A stretch of 59,286 nucleotides of DNA from Clostridium sp. CAG:678 (GTDB taxonomy: Bacteria; Bacillota; Clostridia; Oscillospirales; Acutalibacteraceae), in contig HF991822.1 in assembly GCA_000431535.1 (NCBI GenBank), forward strand, positions 1 through 59,286. Direction: 5' to 3'. The position numbers were made by a program, and so were the translations under genes. The notes under the pieces are model-generated. The model was not told the DNA's origin. It saw nothing but the letters and a program-made list of their open reading frames with translations, and did not search any database. Below are positions 24,169 to 31,432 of the stretch, one piece after another. How positions within the stretch are numbered: the first letter of the stretch is position 1; every line of letters begins with the position of its first letter.

Positions 24169-24708
24169 ATGATGCGTGTAATTACGGGCAGTGCAAGAGG
24201 CAGGCGGCTGGAAACGCTGCCCGGCGAGGATGTTACAAGACCCACTTCCGAAAGTGTAAAAGAAGCGCTTTTCAGCATGATCCAGTTTGAAATAGAGGGC
24301 AAAAAGGTGCTGGATCTCTTTGCCGGTTCGGGTCAGCTCGGAATTGAGGCGCTCTCGCGCGGCGCCGGCGAATGTGTTTTTGTTGAGATGAATAAAAATG
24401 CAAGAGCCGTGGTTTCGCACAACATTCAAAAGTGCGGCTTTGAGCACGTTTCCCGCGTGATCCCGGCGGACGCGCAGGCCTATGCGGCGTCCTGCCCCGG
24501 ATTTGATATTGTTTTTCTGGATCCGCCTTATCATAAAGGTATGGTTACCGGGATCCTGCCTGTGCTGGAAAGCCGGCTGAACCCGGGCGCCGTTGTGGCG
24601 TGTGAAACCGCATCGGCAGAGGAACTGCCGCAAACGGTTGGGTCACTCAGCGTAATACGCAGCAGGCGGTACGGCAAAACGAAACTGACCCTTTACCGAA
24701 AGGAATAA
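24169..24708 (+). CDS. rsmD: 16S rRNA (guanine-966-N2)-methyltransferase RsmD
   Basis: A 179-residue methyltransferase with the RsmD opening RVITGSARGRRLETLPG, SAM motif VLDLFAGSGQLGIEAL and catalytic DPPY (in FDIVFLDPPYHKG). The start is ATG 24169 or the next codon, ATG 24172; no strong ribosome site helps to choose. It is followed four bases later by coaD, the usual arrangement. Confidence 0.94.
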   Translation: MMRVITGSARGRRLETLPGEDVTRPTSESVKEALFSMIQFEIEGKKVLDLFAGSGQLGIEALSRGAGECVFVEMNKNARAVVSHNIQKCGFEHVSRVIPADAQAYAASCPGFDIVFLDPPYHKGMVTGILPVLESRLNPGAVVACETASAEELPQTVGSLSVIRSRRYGKTKLTLYRKE

Positions 24709-24711
24709 ACT

Positions 24712-25203
24712 ATGAAGATCGCAATCTGCCCGGGCAGTTTTGACCCGGTCACACTCGGCCATATCGATATTATCGAGCGCGCTGCCGAGTTGTTTGATAA
24801 AGTTATCGTTCTGGTTATGACAAACAGTGAAAAACATGCACTTTTTTCACTTCAGGAACGTGTGGAACTTCTGAAAAAATGTGTAAAAAAGAAAAATGTG
24901 GAAATAGATACTTATGACGGACTGCTTGTGAATTATGCAAAAAAAACAGGCGCAGTCGCAATTGTAAAGGGGCTTAGAGCCGTGTCTGATTTCGAGTATG
25001 AATTTCAGCAGGCTCTTACAAATAAAAGCCTGCTGCCGGAGATCGAAACCGTGTTTCTGACCGCCAAGGGCATAAATATGTTTTTGTCTTCCAGCATGGT
25101 AAAAGAAGTCTGCCGCTTAGACGGGGATATATCCCGCTTTGTGCCGCAGGAAATTTTAGATGAAGTTGTATTAAGATGTAAAGGAGAAATAAAGAATGAC
25201 TAA
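24712..25203 (+). CDS. coaD: Phosphopantetheine adenylyltransferase
   Basis: A 163-residue nucleotidyltransferase of coenzyme A synthesis with the nucleotide-binding motif GSFDPVTLGH (8-17) and the second motif LSSSMVKEV. It makes dephospho-CoA from 4'-phosphopantetheine and ATP. Length is normal. Its last eight bases overlap the start of the next gene, suggesting coupling. Confidence 0.96.
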   Translation: MKIAICPGSFDPVTLGHIDIIERAAELFDKVIVLVMTNSEKHALFSLQERVELLKKCVKKKNVEIDTYDGLLVNYAKKTGAVAIVKGLRAVSDFEYEFQQALTNKSLLPEIETVFLTAKGINMFLSSSMVKEVCRLDGDISRFVPQEILDEVVLRCKGEIKND

Positions 25204-25756
25204 TACAGATATTTTGCTTGAAGATCTGGAAGATGTGCTGGATGACGCAACTTCCATGCCGATGACGAAAAAAAGTCTTGTTGATGTGGACAAGATCAAA
25301 ACCATAATCGAGGACATTCGCCTCAATACGCCGCAGGAAACCAAACAGGCAAAGGCAATTGTGGATTCCAGAAACAGCATTCTGGATGAGGCAAAGAAAG
25401 AGGCGGACGAGATCATTGCCCAAGCGCAGGCGCAGGCAAGAGAACTTGTTGCGCGTGACCAGATCACCCAGACCGCACAGGCAGAAGCGGCAGAGATCAC
25501 CGCAAAAGCCAAGGAAGAGGGCGACGCCTATATTCAGGATGCCAAAAACCAGGCTTCAGAGATCCTTGGCGATGCAACTACAAAAGCAAACGATATGCTC
25601 ACAAATGCGCAGAACAAGAGCAGGGAAATGCTGACTGCTGTTAATAATTACGCGGACGACACCCTCCTTGCCATAGACGACTCTCTTTATAAAGCGCTTG
25701 CGGATGTCAGAAGAATCCGCCAGGGCCTGAACAATAAGAGAGGCGCCAACGAATAA
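25196..25756 (+). CDS. Coiled-coil protein (V-ATPase subunit G/H-like)
   Basis: A 186-residue protein made almost entirely of Ala/Glu/Lys/Gln-rich heptads (about residues 60-150; for example AQARELVARDQITQTAQAEA), preceded by an acidic N-terminus (ILLEDLEDVLDD). It resembles DivIVA-like or V-type ATPase stator-like coiled coils only in composition. AAAGGAG precedes the ATG, and it overlaps coaD by eight bases. Such proteins recur next to coaD in Clostridia, perhaps with a role in cell morphology, but no function is established. Confidence 0.7.
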   Translation: MTNTDILLEDLEDVLDDATSMPMTKKSLVDVDKIKTIIEDIRLNTPQETKQAKAIVDSRNSILDEAKKEADEIIAQAQAQARELVARDQITQTAQAEAAEITAKAKEEGDAYIQDAKNQASEILGDATTKANDMLTNAQNKSREMLTAVNNYADDTLLAIDDSLYKALADVRRIRQGLNNKRGANE

Positions 25757-25775
25757 CTTTTAACGGGTAATTCTT

Positions 25776-26240
25776 TTGCATTTTGTTTATTTTGATTCAC
25801 CGCTCGGCAGAATGGGCGTGTATGAAGAAAAAGAAAAAATCGTGCGCGTAACGCTTGCGGACGGCAAAAATGAAGAACGTTCCTCGCCGTCATGTTTGGC
25901 GGAGCAGGCGGCTGCACAGCTCAGTGCGTATTTCCTCGGAAAACGGAAAACGTTTGATCTGCCGCTCTCGTTTGAAAAAGAAACGCCGTTTCGGCAGAGC
26001 GTATATACGCAGCTTTTGAAGATCCCTTACGGCAAAACGGCAACCTATCTGGAACTTGCCGCCATGATCGGCAAACCGAAAGCCGCCCGGGCAGTCGGCG
26101 GCGCGCTCCATCATAATCCGCTGCTCATTCTTGTGCCTTGTCACCGGATCATCGGATCAGACGGCAGCCTAACCGGATTTGCCGGCGGAACGGACAAAAA
26201 GTGCTTTTTGCTTGATCTCGAACAATCCAACAGAAAATAA
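25776..26240 (+). CDS. Methylated-DNA--protein-cysteine methyltransferase
   Basis: A 154-residue Ogt/AGT-type repair protein with the acceptor site LVPCHRIIG (Cys122) and the DNA-binding segment YGKTATYLELAAMIG. It removes O6-alkyl groups from guanine in a suicide reaction. The start is a TTG with only a weak GGGT upstream; there is no earlier ATG in frame before the preceding gene's end. It is the last gene of the rsmD operon. Confidence 0.93.
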   Translation: MHFVYFDSPLGRMGVYEEKEKIVRVTLADGKNEERSSPSCLAEQAAAQLSAYFLGKRKTFDLPLSFEKETPFRQSVYTQLLKIPYGKTATYLELAAMIGKPKAARAVGGALHHNPLLILVPCHRIIGSDGSLTGFAGGTDKKCFLLDLEQSNRK

Positions 26241-26243
26241 TAA

Positions 26244-26281
26244 ACAGCGCCTGATGCATATGGCATCGGGCGCTGTTTTTA
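26244..26281. terminator. Bidirectional terminator
   Basis: A 14-bp stem ACAGCGCCTGATGC/GCATCGGGCGCTGT (one T.G pair), followed on the plus strand by TTTTTA and on the minus strand by TTATTATTTT. It separates two convergent genes. Confidence 0.9.
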
Positions 26282-26305
26282 TGCCTTTATAAGGGCTTGT
26301 TTTGA

Positions 26306-27004
26306 TCAGGCTTTCTGTTCCTGTTTGTCCTCGTCCGCCGAAAGATATTTTCTGATAAACGGCCTCAGCAAGCGGGAAAAGATCTTTGTTACCTGGCCCA
26401 CAAATATTGCCGCGGCAACCGTGCCCTCGCGCACGCCTTCCAGCCGGTGCAGGGCAATCAGCGAGATCACTACGGTGATCAGCATCAGGGTCACGTCAAA
26501 CACAACTTTCATATTTCCGAATTTTATAGGGGCAACGCGGCACACGGCAAGCACAATGCCTTCGCCTGCGTTTGTGATCAGCCCGGCGGCAACCTCCAGG
26601 CTGACGCCAAATGCAAGAAACAGAATACCCAGCACGCAATAGCCCCATTGCTCCAAATAATTTGAATATCCAAGCCCTTTTATGATCCATTCAAACAGAT
26701 CAATCAGCACACCGAAGAGCAGCGATGCGGGGATCTGCAAAAGCTGAAACTTATCATACTGTTTTCGTAAAATCAAAATTTGAATCACCACAAACAGAAC
26801 GTTCATGATGAATGTGGTTGTGCCGGTGCTCAGCCCGGAAATATAGCCTGTTATGTAGGGCACGCTGGAAATGGGTGACACACCCAGATCCGCCTTTATG
26901 GAAAATGCCACTCCAAGCGCCATAAATGCCAGCCCCATGCACAGAATGATGCACCGCAGAATAAACTGTTTTTTATTTTTTGCCGCTTCTTTAATGGTTA
27001 TCAG
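26306..27004 (-). CDS. YczE/YitT-like membrane protein (DUF6198), probable CTG start
   Basis: A polytopic membrane protein of about 232 residues. It has the family block ALGVAFSIKADLGVSPISSV, a GTTTFIMNVLFVVIQILILR segment and a later LEVAAGLITNAGEGIVLAVC. Function is unknown in this family, although YczE itself affects lipopeptide production in Bacillus. The first ATG (26938) has no ribosome site and would delete the N-terminal part of helix 1. A CTG at 27004 lies eight bases after GGAGG, in a leader of only about 25 nt after a consensus promoter, so CTG is the probable start. The C-terminal tail (DEDKQEQKA) is charged. Confidence 0.75.
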   Translation of the reverse strand: MITIKEAAKNKKQFILRCIILCMGLAFMALGVAFSIKADLGVSPISSVPYITGYISGLSTGTTTFIMNVLFVVIQILILRKQYDKFQLLQIPASLLFGVLIDLFEWIIKGLGYSNYLEQWGYCVLGILFLAFGVSLEVAAGLITNAGEGIVLAVCRVAPIKFGNMKVVFDVTLMLITVVISLIALHRLEGVREGTVAAAIFVGQVTKIFSRLLRPFIRKYLSADEDKQEQKA

Positions 27005-27034
27005 TTTTTATGCCTCCGTTTGCTAACGGCGCAT

Positions 27035-27063
27035 ATTATAACGCAAGCAGAAAATTTTGTCAA
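27035..27063 (-). promoter_or_regulatory. Promoter of the YczE-like gene
   Basis: Minus strand TTGACA (27063-27058), 17-bp spacer, TATAAT (27040-27035), an exact sigma-A consensus. Predicted start is near 27028, only about 11 nt before GGAGG (27017-27013). Confidence 0.88.
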
Positions 27064-27100
27064 TATCGCAGTTTCGTAAAAATACACCCTTACTGCAGGC

Positions 27101-27529
27101 TTATGCGTATCCGCAGGTCAGGATCTCCAACTCGCCGCCGTTTGCGCGCGCTAAGTACCATTCCCATCCGTCATAGCGGGAATTTGCCTCAAACCCTTCG
27201 GATTCTGCAGAACCGGAAGTAAGGAAAGCAGATTCAAAAACCACGCATTGATCATATTCTTTTTCGTTTAACTGGTTGCAGTATTCAAGATTGTCCGCCG
27301 CTTTTTCATCGCCGCAGTAGGTCAGTGTGTAAACCTCTTCCACGGATTCCCAAGATCGGAATTCCGCAAGAATATGATCCGCGGCATTTTGCAGCTCACT
27401 GCTTGTGTAGATTTCGGATGCGCCCAGATCGATCTTTGTGTTTTCGGTGCCCGTGCCGAAAAGTGCGGCGCATCCGCATAAAAGTATTGCTAAAAGTACG
27501 GTAATCATTGCTGTGACCGTTTTTTTCAT
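27101..27529 (-). CDS. Small putative lipoprotein
   Basis: A 142-residue protein with a type II signal peptide (MKKTVTAMITVLLAILLCGC, lipidation at Cys20; Cys at -2 is atypical). A mature domain of unknown fold follows, containing AADHILAEFRSWESVEEVY and ending in ELEILTCGYA. GAGGTGG precedes the ATG at 27529. It is monocistronic with its own promoter. I do not recognise a family; it is presumably anchored on the outer face of the membrane. Confidence 0.7.
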   Translation of the reverse strand: MKKTVTAMITVLLAILLCGCAALFGTGTENTKIDLGASEIYTSSELQNAADHILAEFRSWESVEEVYTLTYCGDEKAADNLEYCNQLNEKEYDQCVVFESAFLTSGSAESEGFEANSRYDGWEWYLARANGGELEILTCGYA

Positions 27530-27548
27530 AAAACCACCTCTTGCTTTG

Positions 27549-27577
27549 AATTTACCGTAAAATTTTAAGAAAAGCAA
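27549..27577 (-). promoter_or_regulatory. Promoter of the small lipoprotein gene
   Basis: Minus strand TTGCTT (27577-27572), 17-bp spacer, TAAATT (27554-27549). It is a moderate match. Confidence 0.5.
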
Positions 27578-27617
27578 GGAACGAAACGTGGAGTTTGTCC
27601 ACCTATCGCAGAAAAAA

Positions 27618-27651
27618 GATCCTGCCGGTCAAAATCAGGCAGGATCTTTTT
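27618..27651. terminator. Terminator of GPH symporter 2 (bidirectional)
   Basis: GATCCTGCC (27618-27626) pairs with GGCAGGATC (27638-27646), flanked by an A6 run on one side and T5 on the other, so it works on both strands. Confidence 0.88.
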
Positions 27652-27655
27652 CCAT

Positions 27656-29092
27656 TTATGCGTTTTCTGCGTCGGTTTCAGCCGCCTCTTTCGCGCGCTT
27701 ATCTGCAATGTAATCATGAACGGTCTGTTTCAGTTCGCCGTATAGTTTAAATTTTGTGCTGAATACAATCAGGGAAATCACCATCAAAACAGGCGGTATA
27801 GCAAAACAGATGATGCCGATCGCCGTCTTTGTGGCGTCGTTAATGGTTCCGCTCAGGATCTGTTCATTATAATTCATGATTCCCAGACCGCCGAAAAGGA
27901 ATATCGTTTGAATGGTGTATGCCATTTTCTGAAGAAACCCTTTCATGGAAAAGGTGATACTCTCGTTTCGTTTTCCGTTTTTGTATTCACCGTAGTCTAC
28001 AATATCGGCAAGAAATACCGTTTGCGCCACAAACATGGATCCGATGCCGATGCTCGCCAGAATGTAACTGATATCCAGCGCAATTGTGATCTTCAGCACA
28101 GGGCCAAACAGATACATCAGCGCGTAACCGATGATCGCCATGATCAGAGAGATCTGATAGATCGTGCGGTTCGTGAACTTTTTACTCAAAACGGGGATCA
28201 CAAGCAGTCCCAGCACGGATCCGATCGCGCCAATCACGGAAAACAGGCTTTGCGCCGTGCTTTCGCCAAGCACATCGGTGAAGTAGTAAACCGCCGTGCC
28301 GCTTGTCAGATACCAGCCGGCGTTGGAGATCATCGCAAAGATCATAAATACAACCAGCTGATCGTTGGAGCCGATTACTTTAAACATCTTTTTAAAACTG
28401 AATTTTTCCGTGTTGTAAACCACATGCCGTTCTTTGGTGGAGGCAACGCAGATCACTGCAAAGGTAACCAGCAGTATGCCGCAGATGATTGCCCAGCGTG
28501 AAAATCCGGATTCGCTGTAGCCGTCTTCCGTCTTTTCCATACCGCTTGAAAGCAGCGGCAAAACGATGGGGGTCATAACCGTTATAACACCCTGGCCGAA
28601 GCCGCTGAATGTTCTTGCAACGGTGGCAACCAGATTTCTGTCTTTCGGGTCATTTGTAAAACTCGGCACCATGGACCAGTACGGAATATCCGCCATTGTG
28701 TTCGTCATGCCCCACAGCACATACATAAAACCTATGTAAACATACAGTTTTGTGCCGCTCATGCCGAAAGATGTGAATAAAAGCGAAAGCACAATTGCGT
28801 TTGACGCCGTGCCAATCAGGATCCACGGGCGGTATTTGCCCATCTTTGTTTTGGTGCTGTCCACGATTGTGCCCATGATCGGATCGTTGATGCCGTCCCA
28901 TATTCTTGCAAGGGGCGTCAGAATCAGCAAAAACGCTTCTTTCAGCCCCAGCACACTGGACAGATAATAGGAAAGATACGAGTAGAAAAGTCCGTAAGAA
29001 AGATCAAGACCGATCGCGCCTACGCCGTACCCGATCTTTTCCCTCCAGGTGGTTTTGTAATCAGCCATGTTTGTTTTTTCGGCTCCTTTCAT
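27656..29092 (-). CDS. GPH-family sugar:cation symporter, copy 2
   Basis: A 478-residue, twelve-helix transporter with the GPH loop WDGINDPIMGTIVDSTKTKM and the central motif GEYKNGKRNESITFSMKGFL. It should import a glycoside or pentoside. Start choice is uncertain: ATG 29092 has only AGGCGA upstream, while ATG 29068 (MADYKTTWREK) has AAAGGAG 14 bases away. It is divergent from mraZ and monocistronic. It shares its architecture with the symporters at 6064 and 51148, but identity is not high by eye, so recent duplication is unlikely. Confidence 0.88.
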   Translation of the reverse strand: MKGAEKTNMADYKTTWREKIGYGVGAIGLDLSYGLFYSYLSYYLSSVLGLKEAFLLILTPLARIWDGINDPIMGTIVDSTKTKMGKYRPWILIGTASNAIVLSLLFTSFGMSGTKLYVYIGFMYVLWGMTNTMADIPYWSMVPSFTNDPKDRNLVATVARTFSGFGQGVITVMTPIVLPLLSSGMEKTEDGYSESGFSRWAIICGILLVTFAVICVASTKERHVVYNTEKFSFKKMFKVIGSNDQLVVFMIFAMISNAGWYLTSGTAVYYFTDVLGESTAQSLFSVIGAIGSVLGLLVIPVLSKKFTNRTIYQISLIMAIIGYALMYLFGPVLKITIALDISYILASIGIGSMFVAQTVFLADIVDYGEYKNGKRNESITFSMKGFLQKMAYTIQTIFLFGGLGIMNYNEQILSGTINDATKTAIGIICFAIPPVLMVISLIVFSTKFKLYGELKQTVHDYIADKRAKEAAETDAENA

Positions 29093-29123
29093 AATCAGTT
29101 ATCGCCTATAGTCAGCATATAGA

Positions 29124-29152
29124 ATTATAACATATTAACAGACTGAACACAA
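29124..29152 (-). promoter_or_regulatory. Promoter of GPH symporter 2
   Basis: Minus strand TTGTGT (29152-29147), 17-bp spacer, TATAAT (29129-29124). Confidence 0.65.
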
Positions 29153-29215
29153 CAAAACAACTGCCGCATCAAATATTACAATTTAGTTACAAAATCCGCC
29201 CCGCTGATTTTTGCC

Positions 29216-29244
29216 TTGACAACTGTACTTTATCCTATTATAAT
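29216..29244 (+). promoter_or_regulatory. Promoter of the dcw cluster (mraZ)
   Basis: TTGACA (29216-29221), 17-bp spacer, TATAAT (29239-29244), an exact consensus, 85 bases before the mraZ ATG. Confidence 0.92.
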
Positions 29245-29255
29245 TAAGTCAATAG

Positions 29256-29299
29256 GTGGAAAATCAATTGAAATCCCATGAATTCCAATTAAATCCCAC
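29256..29299 (+). promoter_or_regulatory. MraZ-operator-like repeats
   Basis: GTGGA at 29256 is followed by two direct repeats CAATTGAAATCCCA (29265-29278) and CAATTAAATCCCA (29286-29298), about 20 bp apart, just downstream of the predicted start. On the other strand these read TGGGATTT, close to the TGGG repeats bound by MraZ in other bacteria. Autorepression of mraZ is inferred. Confidence 0.6.
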
Positions 29300-29328
29300 A
29301 AAAAATTCTCAAAAAAGGAGGAGAGCGC

Positions 29329-29808
29329 ATGAATTTGCTGTTTGCAGGCACATTAGATAATTTTAAATTAGACAGTAAAGGCAGGCTCTCCGTGCCCACA
29401 AAATGGCGTGAACGCCTCGGCAGGGAATTTTATGTGGTTGCCGTAACCGTAAAAGGGTGCCATTGCTTAACGCTTTATCCCACCGAAGAGTTTGAAAAGG
29501 TATATGAAAGCACCCAGATCGGTTCTGAAAACAACAGATACAATACTTCCAAGGAATTGCTCAGCAAAACCGAAGAGGCGTCTCTGGATTCCCAGGGCAG
29601 ATTTACACTTAATCAGCGTTTAAAAGAAATGGCAATGCTTTCCAATGACAGCGATGTCATCTATGAGGGCAACGGCCGCTCAATCGAGATATGGAGCCCT
29701 GCGCAGTATGAAAAAATGCATAATACGTTTGACCCGAATATCGGTATTTATGATCTGATGGACAGAGCAAACCATGCAGACGGCGCCCCGGTTTCCGATC
29801 AGGGCTGA
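29329..29808 (+). CDS. mraZ: Transcriptional regulator MraZ
   Basis: A 159-residue AbrB-like protein with two MraZ repeats (LDSKGRLSVPTKWRERLG in the first, LDSQGRFTLNQRLKEMA in the second). It is slightly longer than usual because of a C-terminal tail rich in polar residues. MraZ represses its own dcw operon by binding repeats near the promoter, which fits the repeats at 29256-29299. AAAGGAGGAG precedes the ATG. It is first in the cluster. Confidence 0.96.
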   Translation: MNLLFAGTLDNFKLDSKGRLSVPTKWRERLGREFYVVAVTVKGCHCLTLYPTEEFEKVYESTQIGSENNRYNTSKELLSKTEEASLDSQGRFTLNQRLKEMAMLSNDSDVIYEGNGRSIEIWSPAQYEKMHNTFDPNIGIYDLMDRANHADGAPVSDQG

Positions 29809-29827
29809 GAAGATAAAGAAGACGGAT

Positions 29828-30742
29828 ATGGAATTTGTTCATAAAAGCGTACTGTTTGATGAGTCCATCAAGGCTCTGGAACTGAATAAAAACAAACTGA
29901 TCGTGGACGGCACTGCCGGCGGCGGCGGTCACGCAAGGGAGATCGCCAAACAGGCGGGCAGGCTGATTGCCGTGGATCAGGATCCGGACGCCGTCAAAGT
30001 CCTGGGCGAAAGGCTTGCGGAATTTCCGAATGTTACCATTGTTCACGATAATTTTTCAAATATCAAAACGATTCTTTCTTCGCTTGGCATAAACGGTATG
30101 GACGGCTTTTTGCTGGATCTCGGCGTCAGTTCGTTTCAGCTTGATAACGGAGACCGCGGCTTTTCCTTTCATCAGGATGCGCCGCTGGATATGCGTATGT
30201 CAAAAAGCGGTATCTCCGCTTACGATGTGGTCAATACTTATGATGAACATACGCTTGCCGATGTCATTTACCGCTACGGCGAGGAAAAATACAGCCGCTC
30301 CATCGCCAAAAACATTGTGCGCAGGCGGCAGGAGAAACCGATCCGAACCACGTTTGAACTCGTAGATGTGATTCGGGCGTCTATGCCGGCGAAAGAACTG
30401 AAAAAAGGGCATCCAGCCAGAAAAACATTTCAGGCGATCCGCATTGAGGTAAACGGCGAACTGGAAAAACTGAAAACAGCGCTGAACGATGCTTTTGCAT
30501 GCTTAAACCCCGGCGGCATTATTGCCGTTATCTCCTTTCATTCACTGGAGGACCGGATCGTGAAAGATGCTTTTGCCGAGTGGACGCGCGGCTGCACCTG
30601 CCCCAAGGAATTTCCGGTGTGCGTGTGCGGCAATAAGCCGAAAGGCGAACTTCTATTTAAGTCAAAAACGCCGTCAGAGCAGGAAATTAAGGAAAATCCG
30701 CGTGCGCGTTCCTCAAGGCTCAGAGCGTTTAAGAAATACTGA
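29828..30742 (+). CDS. rsmH: 16S rRNA (cytosine-1402-N4)-methyltransferase RsmH
   Basis: A 304-residue methyltransferase (MraW) with the family start EFVHKSVLFDESIKALEL, SAM motif VDGTAGGGGHAREIAK and the ISFHSLEDRIVKDAF block. It modifies C1402 of 16S rRNA. The ATG at 29828 is chosen because it gives the conserved N-terminus; longer frames run into mraZ. Confidence 0.96.
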   Translation: MEFVHKSVLFDESIKALELNKNKLIVDGTAGGGGHAREIAKQAGRLIAVDQDPDAVKVLGERLAEFPNVTIVHDNFSNIKTILSSLGINGMDGFLLDLGVSSFQLDNGDRGFSFHQDAPLDMRMSKSGISAYDVVNTYDEHTLADVIYRYGEEKYSRSIAKNIVRRRQEKPIRTTFELVDVIRASMPAKELKKGHPARKTFQAIRIEVNGELEKLKTALNDAFACLNPGGIIAVISFHSLEDRIVKDAFAEWTRGCTCPKEFPVCVCGNKPKGELLFKSKTPSEQEIKENPRARSSRLRAFKKY

Positions 30743-30780
30743 ACGTTCCGTTCGGGAATTTTAAAAAGGAGGAAAAATAA

Positions 30781-31308
30781 ATGGTCAACAACAGCGATTT
30801 CAGAAGATATTCGTATGACGGCGATGCCGCTTATGCGCTGAAAGCGTTTAACAGAACTCGTTCCTCCGCCGCGCCGGAGGTGCGCAGACCGGCAAGGAAA
30901 AAACTGACTTTAAGCCCCAATACGGAGAGAAAAAGCAAGGCGCAGCTTGTTAAAGAGCAGCGGGCGGCGCGCGTGCGCGTTGCGGAGATCACGATCGTGG
31001 TCTCTTTGGTGCTTGCCATGCTTTCTGCCGTTTTGTTTACGTACGTGCAGAAAAATGAACTCACAAAAAGCATTGCCGGTATTCAGCAGGAGATCTCCGT
31101 TGCAAAAAGTGATAATGTAAGCCTGAATGCGGAGCTGGAAGCGCTTGTTTCCGTTTCGCAGATAGACAGTTATGCCCTTGAAAAACTCGGCATGACGCGG
31201 CTTCAGTCTAATCAGATCAGGTATATTGACACTTCTGAGTATGAGGCGCAGCATGCTGAGCAGGAAACACAGCAGCAGAGCGAAACGCAGCAGGACGGTG
31301 CGGAATAA
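30781..31308 (+). CDS. ftsL: Cell division protein FtsL-like
   Basis: A 175-residue bitopic protein: a long basic cytoplasmic N-terminus (about 65 residues), one transmembrane helix (about ITIVVSLVLAMLSAVLFTYV), then a short coiled coil and the GMTR motif typical of FtsL. The tail is very rich in Gln/Glu (HAEQETQQQSETQQ), which is unusual. FtsL forms the divisome core with FtsQ/DivIB and DivIC. It is placed exactly between rsmH and the penicillin-binding protein. Confidence 0.85.
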   Translation: MVNNSDFRRYSYDGDAAYALKAFNRTRSSAAPEVRRPARKKLTLSPNTERKSKAQLVKEQRAARVRVAEITIVVSLVLAMLSAVLFTYVQKNELTKSIAGIQQEISVAKSDNVSLNAELEALVSVSQIDSYALEKLGMTRLQSNQIRYIDTSEYEAQHAEQETQQQSETQQDGAE

Positions 31309-31334
31309 AAGCCGCGCTTTGGCAGTATTATATT

Positions 31335-31358
31335 GAGAGCCGTATTTTTTCGGCTCTC
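31335..31358 (+). terminator. Hairpin between ftsL and the PBP gene
   Basis: GAGAGCCG (31335-31342) pairs with CGGCTCTC (31351-31358); the following sequence is A/T-rich but lacks a clean T-run. It may act as a partial terminator or processing site within the dcw operon. Confidence 0.45.
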
Positions 31359-31432
31359 ATAAAATTATTTTATATAATATATAACTTAAGTGAAATGCCG
31401 CCGGCTTTCACTTAAAGAAAGGCGGAGCGGAT

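Noticed and set aside
27656-29092. GPH symporters as recent duplicates
   Set aside because: The three copies share the family motifs but differ widely elsewhere, so they look like old paralogues or independent acquisitions.
31335-31358. End of the dcw operon at the hairpin after ftsL
   Set aside because: The hairpin lacks a T-run and no clear promoter precedes the PBP gene, so readthrough is more likely.
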